A DNA stretch of 64,000 bases from an uncultured Flavobacteriales bacterium (GCA_903860985.1 CAIOSO010000050.1:1-64000); one strand, 5' to 3'; shown: positions 1 through 11,981, counted from the stretch's first letter. The notes: generated by a model not told the origin, from the letters alone. Program-made: numbers and translations.

Positions 1-1907
1 ATAATTTCTAGTGGAAAAATAATGGTCATACATTCTGTAGTCGTTGGTGAGCCACATGCTTCACTCAAGGTAACACAATAAACTGTTCCTGAATTAATCG
101 GATCAACGGTAAGTGAACTTCCATTTCCAATTGGTAATCCGTCTTCTGTCCATGTGTATGTGTACGTTGTGGACCCACCTGCTCCTGTTGCTGTTAAAAG
201 AATCGCATCCTCAGAACAGATCATGGTATCTTGTGTCAAGAAGGTAATATCCAGTGGCGCTGGTTCACTAATTGTTACATCCAACGTTTGAACACAACCG
301 TTTATATCAGTTACCGTCACCGTGTGTAATCCTGCACCTAAATCCAATGCTGTTGCTGCTGAAGCGGTAGAACCTGTCCAACTGTAAGAATATGCTGGAG
401 TTCCTTGTGTTACGTTCACCGTTGCTTGTCCATTCGCAATGGTGTAACAGTTCGCATTGACAATGTTCGTCATTGTTAAAATCATTGGAGGAATTTCCGT
501 GATTGTCACGTAAATCGTATCCGCGCATCCAGATGCTGTGGTAGCATAGCACCAGTAGTTACCGGCACTTAATCCCGTTGCGGTTTGTGTATTTTGACCA
601 TTACTCCATTGAAAATTAACGACTCCTGTTATTGGAGTAACTACTGCTGTTGCAGTTCCGTCACTTCCCCCTGGACAAGAAACCGGAGTTGTAGTCGAAT
701 TAAATGTAGCAGGGTTGTCGGAAACAACCGCTGTTCCGGTTGCTGTACAACCATTGCCATTTACAACAGTAACTGTATATGTACCTGCCAATAATCCAGT
801 TGCAGTTGCGCCCGTTGCACCATTACTCCAAGCATACGTATAGGGTGGAGGAGATCCTGCTCCTGGTAAAGCTGTAGCCGTTCCAACACCTTGTGAGCAA
901 ATATCGGGAACGGTTGAAGTTGCCAAGGTTGGATTGGTAACGGTCAACCAAGTTGTATCGTTTGTAATCGAACCAACACTTGTCCCACAAGCAGCACCGG
1001 TTAAAAAATAACCCGTTGTACCACTTGGAACCGGACTCACGTTTAATGTTCCATTGTTGTAAGGGAAGGTTTGTCCTAAAGTATTTGCCCAAAGGAAATT
1101 ACTCCCTGGACTATTCACCATAACATATGGAACCTGGGAAATAGTATATGAAGTAGTACTTGAAGGAGAAGTAGGTAAGAAACGACGCCCATCCTGGTTC
1201 GCACTCCAAACAGAAACATTTCGTCCTGGTGTAATGTGAGCTAGATTCATTGGTTGATTTTCAGAACCTTGAATAGCTAAACTACTATTCCATGTCCCAC
1301 AAATTGGTTTGTTACCAATGTGCAGTTCGAAAATATTAGACGTTTCATAAAGAATTATTGCTAGGTAATTACATTGCGTTGTACATCCGAACATGGCTAC
1401 GTTCTTATAAAGAACAACAAACTTACGATTGGGGGCTGTCCCAATGGTTTGATATTGCACTTGTCCAGCTGTAGAAGGGTTTAAATCTTGATAAGCAATC
1501 ATAATAGAATTGCTAGCGGATGGAAAAGCCATATTCGGTAGAGGGGTTACTCCCCCCAATGACCAAGGACAATAGCCGCCTGCATTTGCCATGTTAAAGG
1601 AAATTAATCCGTTTGAACCAATCACGCAATTTGAATAATTCACACCATAAAAACTGAATGGAAATCCAATTGAAACGGCACCGGACCAAACGTCATCACT
1701 TAAAAATACGCTAGTAGGTGCATTTAAATAGACTCCAGCAGCAGTACCAGGATTCACCCCCGTATTGCAATTATTTATGGTAACTGTTTGTCCAGCACAA
1801 ATGGTCGCATCTACCCCAAGACATAATACTACATTGCTTTGAGCGAATGAGTTGAGTTGAGTAGCTAACATCAATACAATGGAGCTTGTTAACTTGATGA
1901 AATTCAT
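1..1907 (-). CDS. SprB-repeat surface protein, N-terminal part (runs off left edge)
   Basis: The reading frame is open from an ATG at 1907 to the window edge, at least 635 codons, so the C-terminus is not visible. Residues 1-23 form a signal peptide ending SFAQ. Residues about 25-320 are a beta-rich secreted domain. They are followed by three SprB/PKD-like repeats (about 325-385, 390-450, 470-530), each with a YxWSNG- or YSWTG-like core and an AGTYTVTV-type strand, and then an Ig-like stretch with paired cysteines. Such proteins are cell-surface adhesins of Bacteroidota, usually exported by T9SS and often ending in a gliding-associated C-terminal domain. That end lies outside the window, so export by T9SS is inference. 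A promoter with both boxes lies at 2002-2032, giving a leader of roughly 90 bases. I am confident of the class, not of the ligand. Confidence 0.85.
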   Translation of the reverse strand, partial: MNFIKLTSSIVLMLATQLNSFAQSNVVLCLGVDATICAGQTVTINNCNTGVNPGTAAGVYLNAPTSVFLSDDVWSGAVSIGFPFSFYGVNYSNCVIGSNGLISFNMANAGGYCPWSLGGVTPLPNMAFPSASNSIMIAYQDLNPSTAGQVQYQTIGTAPNRKFVVLYKNVAMFGCTTQCNYLAIILYETSNIFELHIGNKPICGTWNSSLAIQGSENQPMNLAHITPGRNVSVWSANQDGRRFLPTSPSSTTSYTISQVPYVMVNSPGSNFLWANTLGQTFPYNNGTLNVSPVPSGTTGYFLTGAACGTSVGSITNDTTWLTVTNPTLATSTVPDICSQGVGTATALPGAGSPPPYTYAWSNGATGATATGLLAGTYTVTVVNGNGCTATGTAVVSDNPATFNSTTTPVSCPGGSDGTATAVVTPITGVVNFQWSNGQNTQTATGLSAGNYWCYATTASGCADTIYVTITEIPPMILTMTNIVNANCYTIANGQATVNVTQGTPAYSYSWTGSTASAATALDLGAGLHTVTVTDINGCVQTLDVTISEPAPLDITFLTQDTMICSEDAILLTATGAGGSTTYTYTWTEDGLPIGNGSSLTVDPINSGTVYCVTLSEACGSPTTTECMTIIFPLEI

Positions 1908-2001
1908 ATTTTTTATTGAAGTATGTAACATGTTTTCGATTACTTGCAGTTAGTTCTGAGCATTAAACGACGAAGTTTCGTTCTTGGTTGCTTAATGGTG
2001 T

Positions 2002-2032
2002 CAAAAATATGAAAAAAAGTTATGCAACACAA
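2002..2032 (-). promoter_or_regulatory. Promoter of the SprB-like gene
   Basis: Read on the minus strand this is TTG-N20-TATTTTTG, matching the Bacteroidota primary promoter (-33 TTG, -7 TAnnTTTG) in both boxes and spacing. The -7 box is 2002-2009; the start codon is 94 bases downstream. Confidence 0.65.
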
Positions 2033-2095
2033 GGATGATCTATTGGTAATTCTGTTTTTCCGAGGCGAAAAAATGCTTAAATAAGTGAATTGTAG

Positions 2096-3553
<1,458 letters not shown>

Positions 3554-3573
3554 TATCCCATTCATAAAAATGA

Positions 3574-3601
3574 AAATCCCGTCTTTGGCGGGATTTTTTT
3601 T
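3574..3601 (+). terminator. Rho-independent terminator after gdhA
   Basis: Stem AAATCCCG / CGGGATTT (3574-3581 and 3589-3596) with a 7-base loop, running into eight Ts. It lies 20 bases after the gdhA stop. Confidence 0.9.
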
Positions 3602-3632
3602 GCGCTTATTTTCTGAATTTTCAGCACCTTTG
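3600..3632 (+). promoter_or_regulatory. Possible promoter of the 3636 gene
   Basis: TTG at 3600-3602, 22 bases, then CACCTTTG at 3625-3632, one mismatch from TAnnTTTG. It begins in the T-run of the gdhA terminator and supports a start codon downstream of 3632. Confidence 0.35.
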
Positions 3633-3635
3633 TAC

Positions 3636-4136
3636 GTGATTCATCGACTGATAATTTGCTGTTTTATTCTTTGTCAACACTGGTTTTGTTCAGCGCAAAA
3701 TCAAGTTGCGTCTAGTGTTTGGCGCATTGGACTCACACAGGAAGTTCAGAAATTCAACCCGTTTACACGTGCACGCATTCAAGTTGACCGAAATAAAAAC
3801 TTGTTCGCGGTGAACCTTGGACTTTCCGTGCAAAAAGCATCCCAACAGATCTTCGCTTCAACTTTTGCGATTGATTACGCTCATCTGTGGGAAATTCACC
3901 GTGTTTCCCTTGGACCAGTCATGGATATTTCCATAGATTCGTATGTGTTTGGCACGCGTTTTTTGTACCTTCATTCTTCGGTCGGTTATCGATTGGCTTT
4001 CGGTGAACAATGGCAATTTTTTCAAGAAGCAACGATAGGACCAACGATGGAATCCTTTAGCTACTTGAATCAAAAGAATCAGCAATTCACGTGGAATTTT
4101 CATATTAAACTAGGACTGCAGTATGCGCTACGTTAA
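3636..4136 (+). CDS. Secreted protein, outer-membrane barrel-like, unknown function
   Basis: I do not recognise a named family. From a GTG at 3636 the product is 166 residues with a clear signal peptide (hydrophobic run LIICCFILC, cleavage near CSAQ). The rest alternates polar and aromatic residues with turns, as in small outer-membrane beta-barrels of Bacteroidota (for example VSLGPVMDISIDSY and VGYRLAFGEQWQFFQE). The frame could also start at an ATG at 3570, but that codon sits in front of the gdhA terminator hairpin and upstream of the only promoter-like element, so I prefer 3636. It overlaps the next gene by 14 bases, suggesting translational coupling with the phosphodiesterase-like lipoprotein. 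Start and function are both uncertain. Confidence 0.55.
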   Translation: MIHRLIICCFILCQHWFCSAQNQVASSVWRIGLTQEVQKFNPFTRARIQVDRNKNLFAVNLGLSVQKASQQIFASTFAIDYAHLWEIHRVSLGPVMDISIDSYVFGTRFLYLHSSVGYRLAFGEQWQFFQEATIGPTMESFSYLNQKNQQFTWNFHIKLGLQYALR

Positions 4137-4923
4137 GTTAACTTTCTTGTTAGGTGTCCTTTTTGCTTGCACGAAAAGCGAAGAAGTCAAAAACATCCTT
4201 GTTTTTGGACATGCTGGAATGGGATTGAGTATGGATAATTCCATTTATCACGACAATTCAAAAGAAGCGGTTTCACTTGCCTTGAATTTACCAACGTCCA
4301 ATGGGGTGGAGGTGGATGTGCGTCTAGGAGCGGATGGAACCCTGTGGCTCTATCACGACGAATGGTTGGAAGCGGAAACTAATGGCGAAGGATGCGTTTC
4401 AGACTTGAGTGATCAGGATTTATCTAACATCAACTATCGAACGCTGAAGAAAGAAAAGTTGGTGAAATTAGTCGATGTCTTGAGTTTGCTGCATGAGGAT
4501 CAGCAGTTGTTTGTTGATTTGAAACCTGTCAATTCATGTCTCAATGAACGGGTGGACTTCGAACGCTTGAAAGAAGCTTTTGAGGAACAGTTACAGGGAC
4601 ATGAGAACCAAGTGAAAATCATCTGCTCCTATGAATATTGGCTAAACGAACTGGCGGCTGAATACGAAGTATTGTACTCGACGGATGATGTAGAAGAAGG
4701 AAAGAAAATGATTCAGAAACATCCAGGCATCGTTGGACTAGTCATTCGGAATGCAGTGATTGATGCACAAGATGTTACATGGATCAAACAGCAAAATCAA
4801 ACGGTGTATTTGTACGATATTCGTTCGTTGAAAGGAATTCGACAAGCGTATGCTAAGAATCCAACAGGAATCCTAGCAGATGATCTCAGGAATGCGTTAG
4901 AAGAAAGAGGTTACGCTTTGTAG
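4123..4923 (+). CDS. Glycerophosphodiester phosphodiesterase-family lipoprotein
   Basis: A 266-residue protein with a lipoprotein signal (LLGVLFAC, lipid-anchored Cys at 16). After it comes a GDPD-like TIM-barrel pattern: GHAGMG near residue 29, [10 protein letters not shown], the acidic motif [12 protein letters not shown] and WLYHDE. These fit the His/Glu/Asp residues of the glycerophosphodiesterase active site. The family hydrolyses glycerophosphodiesters to glycerol 3-phosphate and an alcohol. Here it would act on the periplasmic or outer face of the envelope. The C-terminal half is divergent, so the substrate is unknown. It overlaps the preceding gene by 14 bases and meets gcvT tail to tail with a 13-base overlap. 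Confidence 0.75.
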   Translation: MRYVKLTFLLGVLFACTKSEEVKNILVFGHAGMGLSMDNSIYHDNSKEAVSLALNLPTSNGVEVDVRLGADGTLWLYHDEWLEAETNGEGCVSDLSDQDLSNINYRTLKKEKLVKLVDVLSLLHEDQQLFVDLKPVNSCLNERVDFERLKEAFEEQLQGHENQVKIICSYEYWLNELAAEYEVLYSTDDVEEGKKMIQKHPGIVGLVIRNAVIDAQDVTWIKQQNQTVYLYDIRSLKGIRQAYAKNPTGILADDLRNALEERGYAL

Positions 4924-5993
4924 AAAGGTAACTTTACTACTTGCGCTTTGACACCTTTTTCACGGATTTCAATGAAGATTTCACTCTCCAATTTGCTGTT
5001 CTCAATTGTTACGTAGCCAAGTCCAATTCCTAATTTCATACTTGGGGACATCGTTCCAGATGTTACTTTTCCGATAACTGTTCCAGCTGCATCCAAGATA
5101 GGATAATCGTGACGAGGAATTCCACGGTCAATCATTTCAAAAGCGACTAATTTACGTGTAACACCTGCTTCTTTTTGTTTCGCAAGGAACTCAGAATCCG
5201 TGAAATCCTTCGTGAATTTCGTGATCCATCCCAATCCTGCTTCCAATGGAGAAGTCGTGTCATCGATATCGTTACCGTATAAACAGAAGCCCATTTCTAA
5301 ACGGAGCGTGTCACGCGCTGCAAGTCCGATAGGTTTGATGCCAAAATCAGCTCCAGCAGCAAAAACTGCGTCCCAAACTTGATTTGCATCTTCATTTTTT
5401 ACATAGATTTCGAATCCACCTGAACCCGTATAACCTGTTGCGGAAATCATGATATTTTCAATTCCAGCGAATGTCCCATGTTGGAACGTGTAATACGTCA
5501 TGTTCGATAAATCGATATCCGTCAAAGATTGCATTGCTTCCGCGGCTTTAGGACCTTGGATTGCCAACAAGCTGTATTGGTCAGAAAGATTTTCCATCTC
5601 CACACCAAGGTCGTTCAGAGAAGAAATCCAATTCCAATCTTTTTCAATGTTCGAAGCATTCACTACAATGAAATACTCTTCCGCATTCACACGGTAGATG
5701 ATTAAGTCGTCTACAATTCCCCCTTTGCCATTTGGCATGCACGAGTACTGTGCTTTGCCATCGAACAACACCGAAGCATCGTTGGAAGCAAACTTTTGTA
5801 TCAGCGCCAAGGCATTTGGACCACGTAAAACAAATTCACCCATGTGAGAAACATCAAAAACACCTACGGCGTTGCGCACGGTTTCGTGTTCAGCATTCAC
5901 ACCTTCGTATTGTACGGGCATGTTGTATCCAGCAAATGGAACCATTTTCGCTCCGAGGTCAATGTGTTTTTGTGTGAGTGCAGTGCTTTTCAT
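4911..5993 (-). CDS. gcvT: Glycine cleavage system T protein (aminomethyltransferase)
   Basis: A 360-residue GcvT, the tetrahydrofolate-dependent T protein of the glycine cleavage system. It releases ammonia from the aminomethyl-lipoyl H protein and forms 5,10-methylene-THF. The opening [19 protein letters not shown], the motif [11 protein letters not shown] near residue 45, and [18 protein letters not shown] in the C-terminal half are diagnostic, and length is typical. It lies 31 bases downstream of efp on the same strand with no terminator between, so the two are probably co-transcribed. The gcvH and gcvP genes are not in the window. Confidence 0.95.
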   Translation of the reverse strand: MKSTALTQKHIDLGAKMVPFAGYNMPVQYEGVNAEHETVRNAVGVFDVSHMGEFVLRGPNALALIQKFASNDASVLFDGKAQYSCMPNGKGGIVDDLIIYRVNAEEYFIVVNASNIEKDWNWISSLNDLGVEMENLSDQYSLLAIQGPKAAEAMQSLTDIDLSNMTYYTFQHGTFAGIENIMISATGYTGSGGFEIYVKNEDANQVWDAVFAAGADFGIKPIGLAARDTLRLEMGFCLYGNDIDDTTSPLEAGLGWITKFTKDFTDSEFLAKQKEAGVTRKLVAFEMIDRGIPRHDYPILDAAGTVIGKVTSGTMSPSMKLGIGLGYVTIENSKLESEIFIEIREKGVKAQVVKLPFYKA

Positions 5994-6024
5994 CAGAGAA
6001 GAATTAATGTGTGAATATTGTGAA

Positions 6025-6591
6025 TTAGTTTTTTACTCGTTCAACGTAAACACCTGTTCTTGTGTCGATTTTGATCACCTCGCCATTATCGATAAACAAA
6101 GGAACTTTTACTTCTGCTCCTGTTGCAATGGTTGCCGGTTTCATCGAGTTCGTTGCAGTATCGCCTTTTACACCTGGTTCTGTATAGGTAACTTCAGAAA
6201 TAATGTACATCGGTAATTCAACCACAAGCGGCATCTCTTCTTCCGCGTGGAAAAGGATATTCACCATCATTCCTTCTTGTAAGAATCCAGGTTTTTCAAC
6301 CATTTTCAACGGAATATTGACTTGCTCATATGATTCATTGTTCATGAATACATAGGATTCAGGTTCTTGGTACAAGTATTGGTATTCACGGTTCTCAATG
6401 CGTACAGGGTCAATTTTATGTCCAGCTGAAAAGGTGTTATCAATCACTCTTCCTGACTCAATTTGACGCATTTTTGTACGCACAAACGCAGGTCCTTTTC
6501 CTGGCTTAACGTGTTGGAATTCGATGATTTGATAAAGTTTATCGTTGTGACGTATGCACAATCCGTTGCGGATATCTGAAGTATTTGCCAT
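6025..6591 (-). CDS. efp: Elongation factor P
   Basis: A 188-residue EF-P, the three-domain tRNA mimic that rescues ribosomes stalled at polyproline. The KOW-like domain I carries the loop [10 protein letters not shown]. Its lysine at residue 32 is the position that carries the lysyl or other modification in many species. Domains II and III follow, with the conserved end [15 protein letters not shown]. Length matches the family. A TATATTTG box lies 21 bases upstream of the start. gcvT follows 31 bases downstream. No gene for an EF-P modifying enzyme is visible here. Confidence 0.96.
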   Translation of the reverse strand: MANTSDIRNGLCIRHNDKLYQIIEFQHVKPGKGPAFVRTKMRQIESGRVIDNTFSAGHKIDPVRIENREYQYLYQEPESYVFMNNESYEQVNIPLKMVEKPGFLQEGMMVNILFHAEEEMPLVVELPMYIISEVTYTEPGVKGDTATNSMKPATIATGAEVKVPLFIDNGEVIKIDTRTGVYVERVKN

Positions 6592-6612
6592 AATTCAATT
6601 CAAATTAGGTCG

Positions 6613-6620
6613 CAAATATA
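6613..6620 (-). promoter_or_regulatory. -7 box upstream of efp
   Basis: TATATTTG on the minus strand, a full match to TAnnTTTG, ending 21 bases before the efp ATG. No convincing -33 TTG is seen. Confidence 0.5.
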
Positions 6621-6791
6621 GGATTTTGAGTTGAAATCACCATCCTTTCCACTGAAATTCATGGCCCGTTAACTTCAATCAAGATGGAACTTTTTGGGAA
6701 ATGGACTTAGTTCTTGAAATAAAGCCCTTTATCAACCGATTTTCGTTCATAAAAATCACTATTTACATGTAAATTCAGTGTGTCTAAAGGT

Positions 6792-6799
6792 TATTTTTG
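6792..6799 (+). promoter_or_regulatory. -7 box upstream of parE
   Basis: TATTTTTG, a full TAnnTTTG match, ending 26 bases before the ATG at 6826. It lies downstream of the GTG at 6778 and so rules against that start. No clear -33 TTG. Confidence 0.5.
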
Positions 6800-6825
6800 T
6801 TATTCCGAAATCATTAAAATTCGAA

Positions 6826-8712
6826 ATGGTAGAAAATCAATATACTGAAGACAACATACGCTCCCTCGATTGGAAGGAACATATTCGACTTCGTCCGGGT
6901 ATGTATATCGGTAAGCTAGGCGATGGTGCTGCGGCTGACGATGGAATTTACATTCTTGTGAAAGAGGTGGTGGATAATTGTATCGATGAATTTGTCATGG
7001 GTAACGGGAAACGGGTGGACATAAAAGTGAAAGATGGAACGGTTTCGGTTCGTGATTATGGACGAGGAATTCCGCTTGGGAAAGTAGTGGAAGTAGTTTC
7101 CAAAATGAATACCGGTGGAAAATATGATTCGAAAGCTTTTAAGAAATCCGTTGGTTTAAATGGAGTCGGAACAAAGGCGGTGAATGCCCTTTCCTCTTAT
7201 TTCATGGTTTATTCCGTACGTGAAGGTGAAAAGAAAATGGCTGAATTCTCGAAGGGGGAATTGGTGAAGGATTATCCAATGGAGAAGACAGATGAGGTGA
7301 ATGGAACCTATGTTGAATTTATTCCGGATGAATCGATTTTTAAGAAATATGCTTTTAAAACTGCGTATTTAGATAAAATGATGTGGAATTATTGCTATTT
7401 GAATCGTGGATTATCCATGTATTACAATGGGGAGAAGTTTCAATCTAAAGATGGACTAAAAGATTTATTGGAAAACAATATGGACGGTGATCCATTGTAT
7501 CCAATAATTCACTTGGAGGACGAAGATATCGAGGTAGCATTTACGCATGGAAGAACGTATGGTGAGGATTATTATTCCTTCGTCAACGGTCAACATACGA
7601 CACAAGGGGGGACACATCAAAGTGCTTTCCGTGAATCGGTTGCGAAAGTCATTCGTGATTTTTACAACAAAAACTACGAAGCATCGGATATTCGTCAGTC
7701 CATTGTGGCGGCGATTGCGGTGAAAGTAATCGAGCCGGTGTTTGAATCACAAACGAAAACGAAACTTGGATCGCAAGAAATCGAACCAGGTGGAAAATCG
7801 ATGCGTGCATTCATCAATGACTTCTTAAAAGACAAACTCGATAATTACTTGCATCGAAATCCAGATGTAGCGGAGACAATCGAAAAGAAAATCAAGCAGT
7901 CGGAACGCGAACGTAAAGAATTAGCGGGAATCCGTAAAATTGCTCGTGACCGCTCTAAAAAATCAAATTTACACAACAAGAAATTACGTGATTGTCGCTC
8001 GCACTTAACGGATTTAAAAGATGAAAAACGCGAAGAGACCACACTCTTTATTACGGAAGGGGATTCAGCGAGTGGATCCATTACGAAATCAAGAGATGTA
8101 ACGACTCAAGCTGTATTTTCATTGAGAGGTAAGCCATTGAATTGTTATGGTTTAACCAAGAAAGTCGTGTATGAGAACGAGGAGTTTAACTTGATTCAGG
8201 CGGCTTTGGACATTGAAGACGATATGGACAATTTGCGCTACAACAAGATTGTGATTGCGACAGATGCCGACGTCGATGGAATGCATATTCGCATGCTGCT
8301 CTTGACATTTTTCCTCCAGTTTTTCCCGGATTTGGTGAAACGCAACCATGTATATGTGCTGCAAACACCCTTGTTCCGTGTGCGAAACAAAAAGAAAACC
8401 ATTTATTGCTATTCGGATGAAGAACGACGCAATGCCATCGAAGAAATTGGCAAAGGTGCGGAGATCACGCGCTTTAAAGGACTTGGGGAGATTTCTCCAG
8501 ATGAGTTTATTCACTTTATCGGAGAAGATATTAGGCTAGAACCAGTGCTCTTGACAAAAGACAATTCGATTGATTCAATTTTATCCTATTTTATGGGTAA
8601 AAACACACAAGAGCGCCAAGAATTTATCATCGAAAATTTGCGTGTCGAAAAGGATGTAGTGGATCATAGCAAAGCCGAATTAAATACGAACGAAATAGAA
8701 ATTGCTTCTTAA
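6826..8712 (+). CDS. parE: DNA topoisomerase IV subunit B
   Basis: A 628-residue type IIA topoisomerase B subunit. The GHKL ATPase domain shows the N-box [10 protein letters not shown], the G1 box DYGRGIP and the lid [13 protein letters not shown]. The transducer carries QTKTKLG. The TOPRIM domain shows the acidic motif TEGDSASGS and [10 protein letters not shown]. It lacks the GyrB-type insert and is paired with a ParC-like A subunit two bases downstream, so ParE is the better name than GyrB. With ParC it decatenates chromosomes and relaxes supercoils. An in-frame GTG at 6778 would give 16 more residues, but a promoter box at 6792-6799 and family starts favour MVENQYTED. Confidence 0.93.
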   Translation: MVENQYTEDNIRSLDWKEHIRLRPGMYIGKLGDGAAADDGIYILVKEVVDNCIDEFVMGNGKRVDIKVKDGTVSVRDYGRGIPLGKVVEVVSKMNTGGKYDSKAFKKSVGLNGVGTKAVNALSSYFMVYSVREGEKKMAEFSKGELVKDYPMEKTDEVNGTYVEFIPDESIFKKYAFKTAYLDKMMWNYCYLNRGLSMYYNGEKFQSKDGLKDLLENNMDGDPLYPIIHLEDEDIEVAFTHGRTYGEDYYSFVNGQHTTQGGTHQSAFRESVAKVIRDFYNKNYEASDIRQSIVAAIAVKVIEPVFESQTKTKLGSQEIEPGGKSMRAFINDFLKDKLDNYLHRNPDVAETIEKKIKQSERERKELAGIRKIARDRSKKSNLHNKKLRDCRSHLTDLKDEKREETTLFITEGDSASGSITKSRDVTTQAVFSLRGKPLNCYGLTKKVVYENEEFNLIQAALDIEDDMDNLRYNKIVIATDADVDGMHIRMLLLTFFLQFFPDLVKRNHVYVLQTPLFRVRNKKKTIYCYSDEERRNAIEEIGKGAEITRFKGLGEISPDEFIHFIGEDIRLEPVLLTKDNSIDSILSYFMGKNTQERQEFIIENLRVEKDVVDHSKAELNTNEIEIAS

Positions 8713-8714
8713 TC

Positions 8715-11405
8715 ATGGCAGAAGACGAAATAGAAGACTTGAATCCATCTTTGGGAGATGAACATAATCCATTTGAAAATAAACAGGTGGATGATAAAAT
8801 CATTCCTGTTGGTGGCTTGTATCAAAATTGGTTCTTGGATTATGCCAGTTACGTAATCCTAGAAAGAGCAGTTCCTGCTTTGAATGATGGACTGAAGCCG
8901 GTACAACGACGTATTCTCCATTCCATGAAAGAATTGGAAGATGGTCGATACAATAAAGTGGCGAACATCATCGGAAATACCATGAAGTATCACCCGCATG
9001 GGGATGCATCTATTGGGGATGCATTGGTCCAATTAGGACAAAAAGAATTATTGATTGATTGCCAAGGAAACTGGGGAAATACATTAACGGGGGACGGAGC
9101 AGCCGCGCCACGTTACATTGAAGCACGATTGTCCAAGTTTGCCTTACATGTGGCTTTTAACCCGAAGACAACAAACTGGTTGATGAGTTATGACGGGCGC
9201 AACAAGGAGCCGGAACAACTTCCAATGAAATTCCCACTGTTGTTAGCACAAGGAGCAGAAGGAATTGCAGTAGGGATGGCCTGTAAGTTTTTGCCGCACA
9301 ACTTCATCGAATTAATTGATCAATCCATCAACCATTTACGCGGAAAAAAAGTGGAGCTTCTTCCCGACTTTCCAAATGGTGGAATGGCTGATTTTACGGG
9401 ATACAACGATGGATTACGTGGTGGACGTGTACGCGTTCGTGCGAAGATCAAAAAGGTCGATAACAAAACCTTGACGATCCATGAAATTCCATTTGGTACA
9501 ACGACCGGATCCTTGATTGAGTCGGTGCTTAAAGCCAACGATAAAGGGAAAATTAAGATTAAGAAAATCGAAGACAATACGTCCTCGGAGGCCGAAATCA
9601 TCGTGCATTTATTTCCCGGAGTTTCACCAGATAAAACGATTGATGCACTTTACGCATTTACGGATTGCGAAGTGTCGATGGCACCAAACTCCTCGATTAT
9701 CGATGGAGATAAGCCACGGTTTTTAGGGGTAACAGAAATCTTAAGAATCAATACGGACAATACCGTTCGCTTGTTGAAACTCGAATTGGAAATTCGTTTG
9801 GATGAGCTGGAACGACAATGGCATTTCTCTACCTTGGAGAAGTTGTTCATTAACAATGAAATGTACATCGACTTTAAGCACTACAGTGATCGCGAGTCCT
9901 TGTATGAATATTTATACAAGCGTTTCGATCCCTTCAAAAAACAGTTGATTCGCGCCATTGAGGATGAAGATTTGCACAAATTGACGCAAATCCCGATGAT
10001 TCGGATCACGCGATTTGACTCCACGAAAGCGGATGATGTATTGTTGAAAATCGAAGAAGAGATTCAAGTGGTAAAAGCCCATTTGAATAACTTGGTGGAA
10101 TATGCCATCGATTATTACAAAGATTTAAAGAAACGTTTTGGTGCTGGAAAAGAGCGTAAAACGGAAATCAAAGTATTTGATAACATCAGCGCATCGAAAG
10201 TAATCATTGCGAATCGTAAGTTGTACGTGGATTACGAAGAAGGATTCATCGGTTATGGTCTGAAGAAAAATGAGCCAATTGGCGATTGTTCGGACATTGA
10301 TGACATCATTTGTTTCTTTGCGTCCGGTAAGATGTTGGTCACCAAAGTTTCGGATAAGAAATTTGTCGGCAAAGACCTGATCTTCGCAAGTGTTTGGAAG
10401 AAAGGTGACACAAGAACGATTTACCATTTGTTCTATCAGGACGGGGTAGGTGGAGCGACGATGATGAAGCGTTTTTACGTGAATTCCATTACGCGCGATT
10501 CAGAGTACGACCTAACGAAGGGAGCAAAAGGATCAAAAATGTTATATTTCTCTGTTCATCCAAACGGAGAACGCGAAGTGATTTCGGTATTGTTGCGTCC
10601 AAGACCACATTTGAAACGTTTGCGTTTCGATGTTGATTTAGGCGAATTGCTCATCAAAGGACGAAATTCAGCAGGGAATCGTGTGACGAAAGAAATCATC
10701 CAGAAAATCATTCAAAAAGAAGTAGGTGGTTCCACGTTGGCAGCACGGAAGATTTGGTATGATGGAATCGTTGGACGACTCAATGACGAAGGTAGAGGGA
10801 AGTTCTTAGGATCATTTAAAGGAGATGACCGAATTTTGACTTTGTATCGCAACGGTGAATACCGCTTGAGTTCTTTTGATTTAGCGACACATTTCGACGA
10901 GGACATGGTTCACATCGAAAAATGGATTCAGGATCGACCAATTTCAACAGTCTATTTTGATGCGGAAAAAGAAATGCATTACGTGAAACGTTTTGTCTGT
11001 GAAGTACAGGTCGATAAACGTATTTCCTTTATCAGTGAAGCAGCGGGTTCCTACATGGACGTTGTTTCGACAGCTTATCGTCCAGAAGCAAAAATTGTGT
11101 ATAATAAATTGCTAAAGGAAACGAAGAACCTTCCGGACAATGTCATGAACCTAGCAGATTTGATCGAAGTCAAAGGAATGAAAGCGCAAGGAAATCAAAT
11201 GACGAAGTTGAAAGTCAAAGAAATCATCTTGACGCATCCCATCGATGAAAGTCCAGAACCTTGGCCAGAAGAAAAACCGACAGAGTCCACCAACGACGAC
11301 GTAGAAATCCTTGAAGAAGATGAAGCGGGTCCAATTCCAAGCATGGAATGGGATTTAACCAAGAAAGAAGAAGAGGACAACGAGGACCAGATTAAGTTGT
11401 TTTAG
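8715..11405 (+). CDS. parC: DNA topoisomerase IV subunit A
   Basis: An 896-residue A subunit with the breakage-reunion domain in the first half. The catalytic tyrosine is Y134 in APRYIEARLS. The quinolone-determining region reads YHPHGDASIGDAL, so the residue matching E. coli ParC Ser80 is Ala98. As far as I recall, this is usual for Bacteroidota ParC rather than a resistance mutation. A long C-terminal region follows, lacking the GyrA box; it ends in an acidic tail (EEDEAGP, KKEEEDNEDQ). It is two bases behind parE, in one operon. Length is longer than E. coli ParC (752) but in keeping with Bacteroidota forms. Confidence 0.93.
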   Translation: MAEDEIEDLNPSLGDEHNPFENKQVDDKIIPVGGLYQNWFLDYASYVILERAVPALNDGLKPVQRRILHSMKELEDGRYNKVANIIGNTMKYHPHGDASIGDALVQLGQKELLIDCQGNWGNTLTGDGAAAPRYIEARLSKFALHVAFNPKTTNWLMSYDGRNKEPEQLPMKFPLLLAQGAEGIAVGMACKFLPHNFIELIDQSINHLRGKKVELLPDFPNGGMADFTGYNDGLRGGRVRVRAKIKKVDNKTLTIHEIPFGTTTGSLIESVLKANDKGKIKIKKIEDNTSSEAEIIVHLFPGVSPDKTIDALYAFTDCEVSMAPNSSIIDGDKPRFLGVTEILRINTDNTVRLLKLELEIRLDELERQWHFSTLEKLFINNEMYIDFKHYSDRESLYEYLYKRFDPFKKQLIRAIEDEDLHKLTQIPMIRITRFDSTKADDVLLKIEEEIQVVKAHLNNLVEYAIDYYKDLKKRFGAGKERKTEIKVFDNISASKVIIANRKLYVDYEEGFIGYGLKKNEPIGDCSDIDDIICFFASGKMLVTKVSDKKFVGKDLIFASVWKKGDTRTIYHLFYQDGVGGATMMKRFYVNSITRDSEYDLTKGAKGSKMLYFSVHPNGEREVISVLLRPRPHLKRLRFDVDLGELLIKGRNSAGNRVTKEIIQKIIQKEVGGSTLAARKIWYDGIVGRLNDEGRGKFLGSFKGDDRILTLYRNGEYRLSSFDLATHFDEDMVHIEKWIQDRPISTVYFDAEKEMHYVKRFVCEVQVDKRISFISEAAGSYMDVVSTAYRPEAKIVYNKLLKETKNLPDNVMNLADLIEVKGMKAQGNQMTKLKVKEIILTHPIDESPEPWPEEKPTESTNDDVEILEEDEAGPIPSMEWDLTKKEEEDNEDQIKLF

Positions 11406-11434
11406 CGTGATTGCGTGAAACAAACGGATTTAAA

Positions 11435-11629
11435 ATGGATGTAATCGGTGAAATATGTTGGTACATGATATTTTTCACGCCATTGATATGCATCCCACTC
11501 GTTTGGAAATTCAGTAGTCAAACCAATGGCGTAAAGTTGCTCATCGGCTTGCTTTTGGCTTTTGCCTTATCCGTATTCCTTTTCTTTTTCAGTTTAGCCA
11601 TCGTTTTTAGAAATGGAATGGGTTCTTGA
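11435..11629 (+). CDS. Small two-helix membrane protein, unknown
   Basis: A 64-residue protein starting at the first ATG (MDVIGEICWY). It has two hydrophobic stretches, about residues 7-23 (YMIFFTPLICIPLVW) and 34-56 (LLIGLLLAFALSVFLFFFS), joined by a short polar loop. It starts 29 bases after parC and may be read from the same transcript. The frame extends to a TTG at 11411, but nothing supports that start. No family is recognised. The regular hydrophobic architecture and its place behind parC make a real gene plausible. Confidence 0.5.
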   Translation: MDVIGEICWYMIFFTPLICIPLVWKFSSQTNGVKLLIGLLLAFALSVFLFFFSLAIVFRNGMGS

Positions 11630-11726
11630 TGGACAAAGGAATAGCGAAAAAATCACTAAAATTTCGAATGATGTTTGTTTCTTCTATCTTTTTCCAATCT
11701 GAATCTAAAAATAACGGAAGTATTGC

Positions 11727-11981
11727 TTAAACTTTTGGATATTTACCAGGGTCCTGGTAAGAATTTCGTATACCATAAACGGAAATGGTGAAAGTGTTTT
11801 CGTCGACTATGTAATGAATGATATATGGAAAATGTTTCACTACTTTCATTCTAAATTCATCATATCGAATTTGATAAAAAGGGTTTTTCTTAAGGTCTTG
11901 GAACGCAGAATTAATGGAAGAAGAAAATTTATTTGCTAGAGAGGGATGAATGCCTCGTTGATACAGGAACTGTTTTAGCAC
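11727..11981 (-). pseudogene. RelE/ParE-type toxin gene, 5'-truncated
   Basis: The 84 codons from a GTG at 11981 encode the C-terminal three quarters of a RelE/ParE toxin. The helix ...SSSINSAFQDLKKNP leads into the family core FYQIRYDEFR, KVVKHFPYIIHYIV, TISVYGIRN and the tail QDPGKYPK. Family members of this type are about 97-100 residues and begin with a beta-strand and a helix ending WYN or YYE; that part is missing here. Upstream the frame hits a stop at 12024-12026, inside a palindrome. The likely antitoxin lies 272 bases upstream instead of being adjacent. I therefore read the gene as broken, though a shortened product from the GTG cannot be excluded. Confidence 0.65.

Noticed and set aside
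307-1092. Several 70-90 codon frames within 1-1907
   Set aside because: All lie in other frames of the SprB-like gene, which is open throughout and shows repeat motifs and a signal peptide.
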